From positions 1-54,103 of the forward strand of contig CAYQLY010000014.1 in NCBI GenBank assembly GCA_964418605.1: DNA of 54,103 nt, read 5' to 3'. Positions 42,871-51,539 of this stretch are shown one piece after another (the stretch's first letter is position 1; each line of letters begins with the position of its first letter). A model generated the notes under the pieces. That model had not been told where the DNA came from. It saw nothing but the letters and a program-made list of their open reading frames with translations, and searched no databases. The translations under genes and the position numbers were made by a program. This DNA comes from CAYQLY01 sp964418605. GTDB lineage: Bacteria; Bacteroidota; Bacteroidia; Cytophagales; Cyclobacteriaceae.

Positions 42871-43917
42871 ATGGTAACACATAGATCTACTTCTAATAAA
42901 TATTATTTAAAACGAATTTTATCTTGTTTTTTATTAGATGGCATTATATATATTGGCATTTCTGATACTAAACGTGATTTCTTACAGCTAAAAAAGACAT
43001 CAAAAAGTATTTCTTTGCTTTCATCTATTATACAAAATGGTATTTTAGAAGATGATATAAAAAAAAACAAGCTAGCTACTCTTTTGTTGAATTCAAAGTA
43101 TTTATCTCCCTATAAAATAGATCGGGATACAAACCGAAATTATCTTTTTATAGAATATTTAAATACGATTGATGAAAACAACAGATCTATTTATCTTGAA
43201 AAAGAAATATTATCTAAGCCTATTATAATTATTGGCTGTGGAGCAATAGGAAGCCTCGTATTATATCAGTTAATTCAATTTGGGTTTACAAATATCACTT
43301 TATTTGAAGGTGATAAAGTAAGTATTACAGATATGCAACGTATTCCGATCTGGAGGAAAAGTGATGTAGGTAAAAACAAAGCAACGGCTATTAAAAATAT
43401 AATAAAAGACAATTTTGATGTATCTATTAAAATAAAAAAAGAGTATGCCAGTAAAGAAAATATATATAATCATCTTACTAGACATTCTGCTGTTTTAATA
43501 ATAAAAACAGCCGATCCGGAAATAGGCTTTAATCTTATCTTGGATAAAATTTCAAAAAAATTTAATGTACCTTATGTAGCAATGGCTTATGCATACGATA
43601 TTGTAAAAATAGGTCCTTTTGTTATTCCTGGAAAGACAGTTGATTATCAATTGATAGACTTAGCTTCGAAAAAAATAATGGGGGATAAGAAAACACCTTT
43701 CAAAAGTAAAAAACTCTTCGCTGATTATTTTGTTCATCCTTCTGTATGTTTCAATATCAATATTGGGGCTGGACTTGGTTTTATAGAGGTATTATTTTTT
43801 TTACTTGAAAGACATGAATGGGTATACACGCTAGGGAAAGAAATTCAATTTTCTACACTAGAAAAACAGTTGTTTATTAATGATTATAAACATTTATTAA
43901 AATTTTTAAAAAAATAA
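42871..43917 (+). CDS. MccB/ThiF-like E1 adenylating enzyme
   Basis: The 348 residues belong to the ThiF/MoeB/E1 superfamily, which adenylates a peptide C-terminus with ATP. Residues 1-100 look like a leader-binding (RRE-like) domain (DGIIYIGISD, then helices). The core has RNYLF near 89-93, the Rossmann loop GCGAIGS (122-128), Asp148 in EGDKVS, Arg157, SDVGKNKA (164-171) and Asp215 in TADPEIGFNLI. YVAMAYAYDIVKIGPFVIPG (235-254) closely recalls MccB of microcin C. Only Cys19, Cys123 and Cys293 occur, so the paired zinc cysteines of ThiF/MoeB/MccB are missing. Gene composition is more AT-rich than its neighbours. It lies directly after the peptide. Confidence 0.8.
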   Translation: MVTHRSTSNKYYLKRILSCFLLDGIIYIGISDTKRDFLQLKKTSKSISLLSSIIQNGILEDDIKKNKLATLLLNSKYLSPYKIDRDTNRNYLFIEYLNTIDENNRSIYLEKEILSKPIIIIGCGAIGSLVLYQLIQFGFTNITLFEGDKVSITDMQRIPIWRKSDVGKNKATAIKNIIKDNFDVSIKIKKEYASKENIYNHLTRHSAVLIIKTADPEIGFNLILDKISKKFNVPYVAMAYAYDIVKIGPFVIPGKTVDYQLIDLASKKIMGDKKTPFKSKKLFADYFVHPSVCFNINIGAGLGFIEVLFFLLERHEWVYTLGKEIQFSTLEKQLFINDYKHLLKFLKK

Positions 43918-43922
43918 TTTTT

Positions 43923-44465
43923 TTATTTTTTTACCTTCTCTATTGTTAAATTGTGATTCGTATAAATACAAATATCAGCTGCGATATGAAGCGCTTCTTT
44001 TACCATCTCTTCAGCTGATAAATGAGGTGCATGTTTTTTCAATGCAATAGCAGCAGCTTGAGCATACATACTTCCTGAACCGATAGAAGCAATGCCATTA
44101 TCCGGTTCGATCACATCACCTGTCCCTGAAAGAATAAGAATTTCATTGATTGATGCCGTAATCATCATCGACTCTAACCGACGCAAGTAACGATCCGTAC
44201 GCCAGTCTTTAGCCAGTTCAATGGCTGCGCGTTTCATATTACCAGGATAAACACCAAGTTTATCTTCAAAACGTTCTAATAATGTAAATGCATCTGCTGT
44301 AGAGCCAGCAAAACCTACAACTAACTTACCATCTTGTAATACACGAATTTTTTTGACATTACTTTTAGCAACTGTATGACCCATTGTAGCTTGGCCATCT
44401 GCCCCAATAACGACCTCACCTTGATGTTGAATAGCCAAAACTGTAGTAGCATGAATAGATACCAT
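43923..44465 (-). CDS. hslV: ATP-dependent protease subunit HslV (ClpQ)
   Basis: The proteolytic ring of the HslUV machine, an N-terminal threonine peptidase. I use the ATG at 44465 (MVSIHATTVLAIQHQGEV, 180 residues): it gives the short propeptide before the catalytic Thr in ATTVLA, as in Gram-positive ClpQ. An upstream in-frame ATG at 44516 would add 17 hydrophobic residues and overlap the neighbouring gene. The motifs GADGQATMGHTV, VGFAGSTADAFTLLERFE, ELAKDWRTDR and AIGSGSMYAQAAA are intact. The partner unfoldase hslU is not in the window. It ends 5 bases from the convergent E1-like gene. Confidence 0.95.
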   Translation of the reverse strand: MVSIHATTVLAIQHQGEVVIGADGQATMGHTVAKSNVKKIRVLQDGKLVVGFAGSTADAFTLLERFEDKLGVYPGNMKRAAIELAKDWRTDRYLRRLESMMITASINEILILSGTGDVIEPDNGIASIGSGSMYAQAAAIALKKHAPHLSAEEMVKEALHIAADICIYTNHNLTIEKVKK

Positions 44466-44490
44466 AGTGATATATAATTTAAATAATAAT

Positions 44491-45171
44491 TTAAAAACAA
44501 ATCTTAAGAAGTACAAACATACAGGTATTCAAACTAAGTACTATAATAAATAAACGAAATGTAGGAAAAGGTATGATTTCTTTAAAAAAAAGATCCATCT
44601 GTATAGTCTGCTCTTGAGTAAGCGTAGCTGATGATGCACCAACAGGTATGTATTGAAATAATCTTTCTAGCTTTTTACTATTCTTTTTTCGTAGTATAAA
44701 CTTACCAATTAATCTGATCGCCAACCGTTGCTTTTTTAGCCTACTAGATAAATCAGATGAAATACCTGAAACAACCTTATTCCATTTTTTTTGTTCAAAA
44801 GCATCCCGAATAGGTCCTTGTGAGCCTATAGATAATGTTATCGTTTGTAAAGTCCAATCAATTAACCATTCTTTATGTTTAAATAGGGTTTTAAAAAGAA
44901 TTAAACGAGTGACATAGCGCTTGCCAACCCATCCATACAACAATGGCATGATCAATAGAAAAAAACCAACTATACAACTTCCAATAATTAAAAAAAGAGC
45001 ATGATATAATACATTCGAGTTTTCATCAGATATATATATGATCGCACGAATAGATGGCACTAGATAGTAGATAAAAATACTGTTAAGAATAATTCCGATC
45101 AAAATAAATAATATAAGTCGACTTATGATCAAAAAAGAAAATTTAAAAAAAGAGGGTTCTTGAGTATGCAT
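44491..45171 (-). CDS. Hypothetical membrane protein
   Basis: I do not recognise this 226-residue protein. Hydrophobic segments at about 10-35 and 50-78 look like two TM helices, a basic soluble part follows (about 85-180, RLKKQRLAIRLIGKFILRKK), and a final TM segment lies at about 198-226. It ends 25 bases before hslV on the same strand and may share its transcript. No catalytic motif is seen. Confidence 0.7.
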   Translation of the reverse strand: MHTQEPSFFKFSFLIISRLILFILIGIILNSIFIYYLVPSIRAIIYISDENSNVLYHALFLIIGSCIVGFFLLIMPLLYGWVGKRYVTRLILFKTLFKHKEWLIDWTLQTITLSIGSQGPIRDAFEQKKWNKVVSGISSDLSSRLKKQRLAIRLIGKFILRKKNSKKLERLFQYIPVGASSATLTQEQTIQMDLFFKEIIPFPTFRLFIIVLSLNTCMFVLLKICF

Positions 45172-45261
45172 AATCCAATTATAACGATAAATAATTTTAT
45201 TTTTTAAAACTTCTGATGTAACTTTAACCTTAAATTCATTAAATTAAAATAAACCCATTTT

Positions 45262-46932
45262 ATGCTATCTACTCGTATTGAAACCATGTATAAAGAAATT
45301 ATTGCTAAGTCTATACAAGCACTTCATAAACGTGAATTTTTTTCACATTTTCCTGAACACCCATCACCTCAAGTTTATGGAGAAACTGCAGATAAAGAAG
45401 GGCAGGAAAAATTTCAACAACATCTCAATAAACAGTTTACAGAATTACTTCAACCAGATCCAAAAGAATGGATTGGTAATGAAATATCTCCTTATCTTCA
45501 ATCTTCATTAGATATCAAATATCCTGCTTTTGCAACGTCAACACTTATAGATCGTGCACAACATGCTTTTCATACATGGCGAAAAGTACCTGTTGAAAAA
45601 AGAGCTGAATTATTAGTAAAATCTCTTGAGCGTGTTAAAACACGTTTTTTTGAAATAGCTTATGCTACCATGCATACCACTGGACAAGGCTACATGATGG
45701 CTTTTCAAGCATCTGGACCACATGCTGCTGATCGTGCATTGGAAGCCATTGCATCTGGCTATGATGAATTAAGACGGGTACCTTCTTCTGTAGAATGGGA
45801 TAAACCAATGGGAAAGTTTAATGTTAAGTTAACGAAAACTTGGAAATCTGTTCCAAAAGGAATAGGATTAGTCATTGGATGTTCTACATTCCCTACATGG
45901 AATACAGTGCCTGGATTGTATGCCAACTTAATCACAGGAAATGCAACGATTGTAAAACCACATCCCGGTGCTATTTTACCCATTGCTATTTTTATAGCAG
46001 AGATACAAAACGTATTGAAAGAAAATAATTTAGACCCTATGATTTGCCAGTTGGCTGTGGACTCTCCAACTCATTTGATTACAAAAGAATTAGCTGAACA
46101 TTCACAAGTCCAGCTGATTGACTTCACAGGCAATTCAGCATTTGGGTCTTATTTAGAAGGATTAAAACACAAAACTGTATTTACTGAGAAAACAGGTGTT
46201 AATTCTGTTATCATAGATTCATGCACAGATGTAGATCAAGTTGTTCAAAACTTAGCCTTCTCAGTCTGTTTGTATTCAGGACAAATGTGTACAGCTCCTC
46301 AGAATTTTTATATTCCTACGTCGGGTATAAAAACATCATCAGGAACAGTAAGCTATGATGATTTTTGTCAAAAATTTATTACAGCAGTTAATACTTTAGT
46401 AGAAAATCCTAAAGCAGCTCCATTTGTATTAGGTGCTATTCAAAATCCAGCAACATGTGAGCGCGTGATAGAAACTAAAAAATTAGGAAAAATTATACTG
46501 GACTCCAAGTCTATCACTCATCCTGTATTTCCTAAAGCAAGAACAGCTACACCTCTTGTTATTCAAACTAACTCTTCCCAAAAAGAACTATTTAGTAAAG
46601 AACTTTTTGGACCTATTGTATTGATGATTCAAACCAAAGATACAAATGAGTCTTTAAGCATTGCCAAACAAACAGCTATGGAGCATGGAGCTATCTCATG
46701 TGCCGCATATACAACAGATGATACTATCAAAGAAAAAATTATGGATGAAATGGGAATGGCTTATACACCTGTTTCCTTTAATTTAGTAGGCAATATTTAT
46801 GTTAACCAAAATGCTTCGTTTTCAGATTTCCATGTAACAGGAGGAAACCCAGCAGGCAATGCGTCTTTTACAAATGCTGAATTTATTGTCAAACGATTTA
46901 CATGGGTAGGATTTAGAGAGCCATCCAACTAA
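45262..46932 (+). CDS. paaN: PaaN-type aldehyde dehydrogenase family protein
   Basis: The 556 residues match the phenylacetate-degradation PaaN group of aldehyde dehydrogenases. PaaN-specific N-terminal sequence (ALHKREFFSHFPEHPSP) precedes the NAD-binding core (PKGIGLVIGCSTFPTWNTVP, VKPHPGAILP, IDFTGNSAFGSYL). The catalytic Cys343 is in GQMCTAPQNF. No paaABCDE/K genes are near, so a role in phenylacetate breakdown is not shown; it may oxidise another CoA-linked or free aldehyde. An ATG at 45286 (MYKEIIAK) is an alternative start. The next gene follows after 19 bases. Confidence 0.85.
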   Translation: MLSTRIETMYKEIIAKSIQALHKREFFSHFPEHPSPQVYGETADKEGQEKFQQHLNKQFTELLQPDPKEWIGNEISPYLQSSLDIKYPAFATSTLIDRAQHAFHTWRKVPVEKRAELLVKSLERVKTRFFEIAYATMHTTGQGYMMAFQASGPHAADRALEAIASGYDELRRVPSSVEWDKPMGKFNVKLTKTWKSVPKGIGLVIGCSTFPTWNTVPGLYANLITGNATIVKPHPGAILPIAIFIAEIQNVLKENNLDPMICQLAVDSPTHLITKELAEHSQVQLIDFTGNSAFGSYLEGLKHKTVFTEKTGVNSVIIDSCTDVDQVVQNLAFSVCLYSGQMCTAPQNFYIPTSGIKTSSGTVSYDDFCQKFITAVNTLVENPKAAPFVLGAIQNPATCERVIETKKLGKIILDSKSITHPVFPKARTATPLVIQTNSSQKELFSKELFGPIVLMIQTKDTNESLSIAKQTAMEHGAISCAAYTTDDTIKEKIMDEMGMAYTPVSFNLVGNIYVNQNASFSDFHVTGGNPAGNASFTNAEFIVKRFTWVGFREPSN

Positions 46933-46951
46933 TTTATTAAAAATAGATTTC

Positions 46952-48493
46952 ATGATAAAAACAAAAAATAAAATCCAAAAAAGCATACTTTCATTAAGTA
47001 TGCTTTTCTTTTTTGTCTACAGCTATGGACAAACTCTATCTACTCAGAAATTAGAAAAGTTAAGCACCAGTATCAATTCACCTTATCATGATATAGCTCC
47101 AGTAGTAAGTCCTGATGGGAAAACACTCTATTTCAGTAGATCAGGGGATCCATCTAGTAAAGGAGGACATGATATATGGTACTCATCTCAAGATTCATCC
47201 GGGCATTGGAGGCCTGCTCAACCTGTAGGCTCACCTCTTAATACAACAAGCGATAATACATTGTCGAGTATTAGTCCTGATGGTAATATGCTACTTATTC
47301 CTGCTGTCTATAATCCAGATGGTAGTCTATCTTCAGATAAAGGATTTTCTATTTCGAAAAATAAAAATGGAAAATGGAGCATGCCTGAAAAATTACCTAT
47401 TCGTTATTTTATCAATCAATCGAACCAACAAACAGGTTGCTTATCAAATAATGGGAAGGTATTAGTGATGTCCATTCAGACAAACTCAGGTTACGGCGCT
47501 GAAGATATCTATGTCTGTTTTTTACAAGAAGATAATACATGGTCTGAGCCTAAAAATGTAGGTAATACTATTAATACACCATTTGAAGAGCTTTCCCCAT
47601 TTCTAGCTTCAGATGGTCTAACAATGTATTTCTCAAGCAATGGGCACAAAGGTTATGGAAGTAAAGATATTTTTAAATCAACACGACTAGATGATTCTTG
47701 GAGAAAATGGTCAACACCAGAAAATTTGGGCCCTTCTGTGAATACATCTGGCATGGAGCTAAACTTTGTTATTCCTGCATCAGGAGATTATGCTTATTTA
47801 GTTTCTATACAAAATAGTAATGAGCACAGTGATATATACCGCGTAGAACTCGAAAAAAAAAATCAACCTGAACGCTCTATTCTTTTAAAAGGAACTGTGT
47901 ACAATGCTAAAACAAAACAACCTATCACAGCATCTATTTCATATCAGATACCTCTTTCCAAAGAGTTATCAACCGTATATTCTCAAGCTGAAACAGGACA
48001 ATATACCCTTGTTCTCCCATATCAAAAAAACTATACGTTAACTATTCAAAATGATCAATTCTTAAAAACAACAGAAGAACTCCATCTGTCAGATAGCCTA
48101 TCTTCTGTTGAAATGCAAAAAGATTTTTATATCATTCCAATGGAAAAAGGACAATCTATTGAAATGAAAAACATTTTTTTCGAGCGAAGTAAAGCAACTC
48201 TTCTTTCAGAATCTTATAAAGATTTAGATGTCATGGTTCAAATCTTAAAAGATAATCCAACAATTAAAATTGAAATAGGAGGCCATACAGATAATGTAGC
48301 TAAAGAAGAATTAAATCTTAAACTTTCCAAAGAACGAGTAGAAGCAGTAAAATCCTATTTAGTTTCAAAAGGAATTGATGGAAATCGAATGAAAGGAGTA
48401 GGGTATGGAGGCAGTAAACCTATTGCAAGTAATAGCTCAGAAGAAACCCGAAAACTAAATCGACGAGTAGAGTTTAAAATCATAGACCTCTAA
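46952..48493 (+). CDS. PD40 beta-propeller / OmpA-domain envelope protein
   Basis: The 513 residues have a signal peptide (about 1-26, ending YSYGQT). PD40-type WD40-like repeats follow (about 40-300): ISPDGKTLYFSRSGD-like units such as LSSISPDGNMLLIP, SPFLASDGLTMYFSSNGHKG and SKDIFKSTR. A carboxypeptidase-regulatory-like segment lies at about 310-400. The C-terminal OmpA domain (about 405-513) has IEIGGHTDNVAKEELNLKLS and LNRRVEFKI and should bind peptidoglycan. It is an outer-membrane or periplasmic protein; similar proteins occur with T9SS (PorE-like), but the link here is only similarity of architecture. sixA follows after 2 bases. Confidence 0.88.
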   Translation: MIKTKNKIQKSILSLSMLFFFVYSYGQTLSTQKLEKLSTSINSPYHDIAPVVSPDGKTLYFSRSGDPSSKGGHDIWYSSQDSSGHWRPAQPVGSPLNTTSDNTLSSISPDGNMLLIPAVYNPDGSLSSDKGFSISKNKNGKWSMPEKLPIRYFINQSNQQTGCLSNNGKVLVMSIQTNSGYGAEDIYVCFLQEDNTWSEPKNVGNTINTPFEELSPFLASDGLTMYFSSNGHKGYGSKDIFKSTRLDDSWRKWSTPENLGPSVNTSGMELNFVIPASGDYAYLVSIQNSNEHSDIYRVELEKKNQPERSILLKGTVYNAKTKQPITASISYQIPLSKELSTVYSQAETGQYTLVLPYQKNYTLTIQNDQFLKTTEELHLSDSLSSVEMQKDFYIIPMEKGQSIEMKNIFFERSKATLLSESYKDLDVMVQILKDNPTIKIEIGGHTDNVAKEELNLKLSKERVEAVKSYLVSKGIDGNRMKGVGYGGSKPIASNSSEETRKLNRRVEFKIIDL

Positions 48494-48495
48494 CA

Positions 48496-49002
48496 ATGAA
48501 ACGAACACTTTATATTATACGCCATGCTGAAGCTGAAGATCAGCAATCAGGGCAGAATGATTTCTCCCGAATGCTTACACCAAAAGGAATAAACCAATGT
48601 TTGCATACAACAGATAAACTAAATGCTAAACTCATCTCTATAGATAAATTAATTTCTAGTGATGCGATGCGAACATCTCAAACAGCTAAACTCTTGGCTC
48701 GATTTCTTTATATTGATGAAGCAAAGCTTTCTTTTGATAATAATATCTACCAGGCATCTGCCAATATGTTATTAAATCTTATTAGCAATTTATCAAATGA
48801 ATGGAATTCTGTTATGATCGTAGGACATAATCCTGGAGTAAGCGCACTGGTACAGCATCTTACCAATTGTTCTAATTCATTTTCTACTTGTTCAGTAGCT
48901 TGTATTGAGTTTGATAGTTTGTCATGGAGTAGGATTTCTACTACAAAAGGAAAATTGACATTCTTTATATCCCCAGAGGAGGCAGAGGAAGAAGAGGAGT
49001 AA
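48496..49002 (+). CDS. sixA: SixA-type phosphohistidine phosphatase
   Basis: A 168-residue histidine-phosphatase (phosphoglycerate-mutase-like) protein that removes phosphate from phosphohistidine in signalling proteins. The catalytic motif RHAEAED with His10, SSDAMRTSQTAKLLARF and the second catalytic His in VGHNPGVS are all present. It is tightly coupled to the OmpA-domain gene upstream. The C-terminus is unusually acidic (EEAEEEEE). Substrate is unknown. Confidence 0.9.
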   Translation: MKRTLYIIRHAEAEDQQSGQNDFSRMLTPKGINQCLHTTDKLNAKLISIDKLISSDAMRTSQTAKLLARFLYIDEAKLSFDNNIYQASANMLLNLISNLSNEWNSVMIVGHNPGVSALVQHLTNCSNSFSTCSVACIEFDSLSWSRISTTKGKLTFFISPEEAEEEEE

Positions 49003-49253
49003 ACTAACATTGAGAATAAAAAAATATTATTATTTTTACATATTTAATTAATATATTGTTATTTTAATAAAATATTAATTTTTTTTATAAATTCAAGCCT
49101 ATTTTTATATATTTTTTTTATAATATGTAATATAATAATAAGTTTTAAATATTAAATAAATACTATTTTTTTTAATAATAAAATTAAAAGATAAATGGGC
49201 ATAAAAAAACATAATAAAAAATCTTACTTTTAAAAAATTAAGCCACACCTAAA
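49003..49253. other. Very AT-rich 251-base intergenic spacer
   Basis: This is the longest gap in the window. It is nearly all A and T, with repeated TAATA/TTTAT motifs, no ORF, and no clear hairpin terminator or TAnnTTTG promoter. It presumably holds the end of the sixA transcript and the symporter promoter. Confidence 0.7.
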
Positions 49254-50996
49254 ATGACTCTTCACCTTATTGACTGGACCATTCTTATTGTTTTTCTTCT
49301 TTTATCTTTTTTTATTGGACTAAAATTTAAAACTAAAGGGGGAAAAAGTATTACTGATTTTTTTCTAGGTGGGCGTAATCTACCTTGGTGGATTGCAGGT
49401 ACATCTATGGTAGCAACTACCTTTGCTGCTGATACACCATTGGCTGTAACTGAACTCGTAGCCACTAAAGGTATTGCCGGTAATTGGCTATGGTGGAATA
49501 TGCTTGCAGGTGGAATGCTTACTACCTTTTTTTTTGCAAAGTATTGGCGACGGGCTAATATCTTAACAGATGTGGAATTAATAGAATTACGTTATTCAGG
49601 AAAAGCATCAAAATTTTTACGATTTTTTAGAGCAATCTATCTGGGTGTTTTCATGAACTGTATTATCATCGGGTGGGTGAATATCGCATTGGTAACTATC
49701 TTGAAAGTCTTTTTTAATGTGAGTGAAGAGTATGCTTTAATTACTGTATTTCTCATCATGTTGTTTGTAGCCATTTATTCAAGTTTATCAGGTTTATTGG
49801 GTGTAGCTTATACAGATGTTGTTCAATTTGTCATAGCAATGGGTGGATGTATTGTGCTTGCTATTTTAGTTTTACATAGTAAAGAAATTGGTGGTATTAA
49901 TGGATTGAAACAAAAATTACCTGCACAAGCACTTCATTTTTTTCCATCGATCAGCTCACTTTCTCATACACAAACATTGACATTAAGCATAAGTTCTTTT
50001 TTAGCTTTTGTAGGCATGCAATGGTGGGCCAGCTGGTATCCGGGTAATGAGCCAGGTGGGGGAGGATATGTAGCACAACGTATCATGAGTACTAAAAATG
50101 AAAAGCATGCTATTCTATCTACTTTATTTTTTCAAATTGCACATTATGCTTTGCGTCCATGGCCTTGGATTATTGTAGGTTTATGTAGTTTGGTACTTTA
50201 TCCTGATTTAGGTGTAGCTGATAAAAAGCTAGGCTATGTATTAGTCATGAAAGATTATCTGCCAGTTGGGTTAAAGGGATTATTATTAGTTGCTTTTTTT
50301 GCAGCATACATGAGTACAATATCTACACAGCTCAATTGGGGAGCCAGTTATTTAGTCAATGATGTGTATAAACAAGTAACAGCTAAATCAATCACTGAAA
50401 AAAAATTAGTAACAGCATCACGCTTAGCAACTATGGGTATTATGCTCCTATCGTTGATTGCTACTGCTCAAATCACATCTATATCAAAAACGTGGGAGTT
50501 TATTATGGAATGCGGTGCTGGTCTTGGATTGGTCTTAATTTTACGCTGGTATTGGTGGCGTGTTAATGCATGGAGTGAAATTGCAGCCACCATTATTCCA
50601 TTTATCATTTTTGGTTTTTCCAAATTAATACTACACTGGGAGTTCCCATACAGTTTCTTTTTAACTATTGCTTGCACTACAGTAGGTTGGATTAGTATTA
50701 CATTGTTAACCCCTGCGACGTCTAATGAAAAGCTTCAGCAATTTTATTTGCGGATTAAACCTGAAGGGTATTGGAAACCTGTACAAGATCAACTTGGTAT
50801 TAGCCCTTCAAAAACAAAAATAGTATTCTTATTAATTTGCTGGCTGGCAAGTATTGGACTTATCTATTCTTTTTTATTTTTAATAGGTCATATTATTTTT
50901 AAACAATGGGTAGAGTTAGGATTAAATTTTGGATGCGTATTATTGTTTTATATTATACTTAACTTTTTTTCTAAGAAAATAAAACTATTTGAATAA
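49254..50996 (+). CDS. Sodium:solute symporter (SSS family)
   Basis: The 580 residues have about 13-14 TM helices, a Na+-coupled importer in the inner membrane. SSS signatures are TDFFLGGRNLPWWIAGTSMV (about 35-54), TFAADTPLAVTELV, YSSLSGLLGVAYTDVVQF and AAYMSTISTQLNWGASYLVN (near 350). The WWASWYPGNEPGGGG segment is typical of the uncharacterised Bacteroidota subgroup. The substrate cannot be assigned. Its stop overlaps by one base the start of the HAD gene, so they are translationally coupled. Confidence 0.92.
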   Translation: MTLHLIDWTILIVFLLLSFFIGLKFKTKGGKSITDFFLGGRNLPWWIAGTSMVATTFAADTPLAVTELVATKGIAGNWLWWNMLAGGMLTTFFFAKYWRRANILTDVELIELRYSGKASKFLRFFRAIYLGVFMNCIIIGWVNIALVTILKVFFNVSEEYALITVFLIMLFVAIYSSLSGLLGVAYTDVVQFVIAMGGCIVLAILVLHSKEIGGINGLKQKLPAQALHFFPSISSLSHTQTLTLSISSFLAFVGMQWWASWYPGNEPGGGGYVAQRIMSTKNEKHAILSTLFFQIAHYALRPWPWIIVGLCSLVLYPDLGVADKKLGYVLVMKDYLPVGLKGLLLVAFFAAYMSTISTQLNWGASYLVNDVYKQVTAKSITEKKLVTASRLATMGIMLLSLIATAQITSISKTWEFIMECGAGLGLVLILRWYWWRVNAWSEIAATIIPFIIFGFSKLILHWEFPYSFFLTIACTTVGWISITLLTPATSNEKLQQFYLRIKPEGYWKPVQDQLGISPSKTKIVFLLICWLASIGLIYSFLFLIGHIIFKQWVELGLNFGCVLLFYIILNFFSKKIKLFE

Positions 50997-51502
50997 TGAA
51001 GAGAAAGTGTATTTTCTTAGATCGTGACGGTGTACTCAATAAAGAGATAGGAGAATATGTCTACACATTAGAAAAATTTGAAATATGCACAGGAATCATT
51101 GATCTATTAAAAAAATACCAATCCACATACCTACGTATTGTTATCACCAATCAGGGTGGCATTGCTAAAGGTCAATATACTCATGAGGATGTAAAAAAAT
51201 GCCATGCTTACTTTCAAGATCAATCAAATTATATCATCGATTATTTTTATTATAGTCCATACCATTCCTCAGTTACTTCTTCTTTAAGTAGTAAACCCGG
51301 ATCTCTTTTATTCGAAAAAGCCATAGCGAAATATAACATAGATCCTGTTCAATCATGGATGATCGGAGATAAAGAACGAGATATTTTACCTGCAAAAAAA
51401 TTAGGCATTCAAACCATTAAGTTGGATCTCGGTGAAAATGAATTAACAACAGCTGACTACACTATCAAAAATTTGGAAGATATCAGTCATCTTATTCAGT
51501 AA
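50996..51502 (+). CDS. HAD-IIIA (GmhB/HisB-like) phosphatase
   Basis: The 168 residues are a haloacid dehalogenase-type phosphatase. Motif I FLDRDGVLN (about 6-14) has the nucleophile and acid/base Asp, motif II VITNQGGIAKG the Thr/Asn, motif III the Lys of SKPGS, and motif IV MIGDKERD the metal-binding Asp residues. This is the heptose-bisphosphate or histidinol-phosphate phosphatase subgroup. The zinc-binding Cys/His loop of GmhB and HisB is missing: the region reads YSPYHSSVTSSLSSKPG with no Cys. The substrate is therefore open. Confidence 0.85.
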   Translation: MKRKCIFLDRDGVLNKEIGEYVYTLEKFEICTGIIDLLKKYQSTYLRIVITNQGGIAKGQYTHEDVKKCHAYFQDQSNYIIDYFYYSPYHSSVTSSLSSKPGSLLFEKAIAKYNIDPVQSWMIGDKERDILPAKKLGIQTIKLDLGENELTTADYTIKNLEDISHLIQ

Positions 51503-51539
51503 CTTTTTATAATTTCGAAACTTAAAAAAACAAGCTCAT

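Noticed and set aside
42625..43917. Classical lanthipeptide cluster
   Set aside because: The leader looks lanthipeptide-like, but no dehydratase, cyclase, exporter or protease gene is in the neighbourhood; the only adjacent enzyme is E1-like.
44466..44516. Upstream start of HslV
   Set aside because: It would place 17 hydrophobic residues before the short propeptide and overlap the neighbouring gene; the start at 44465 gives the normal ATTVLA placement.
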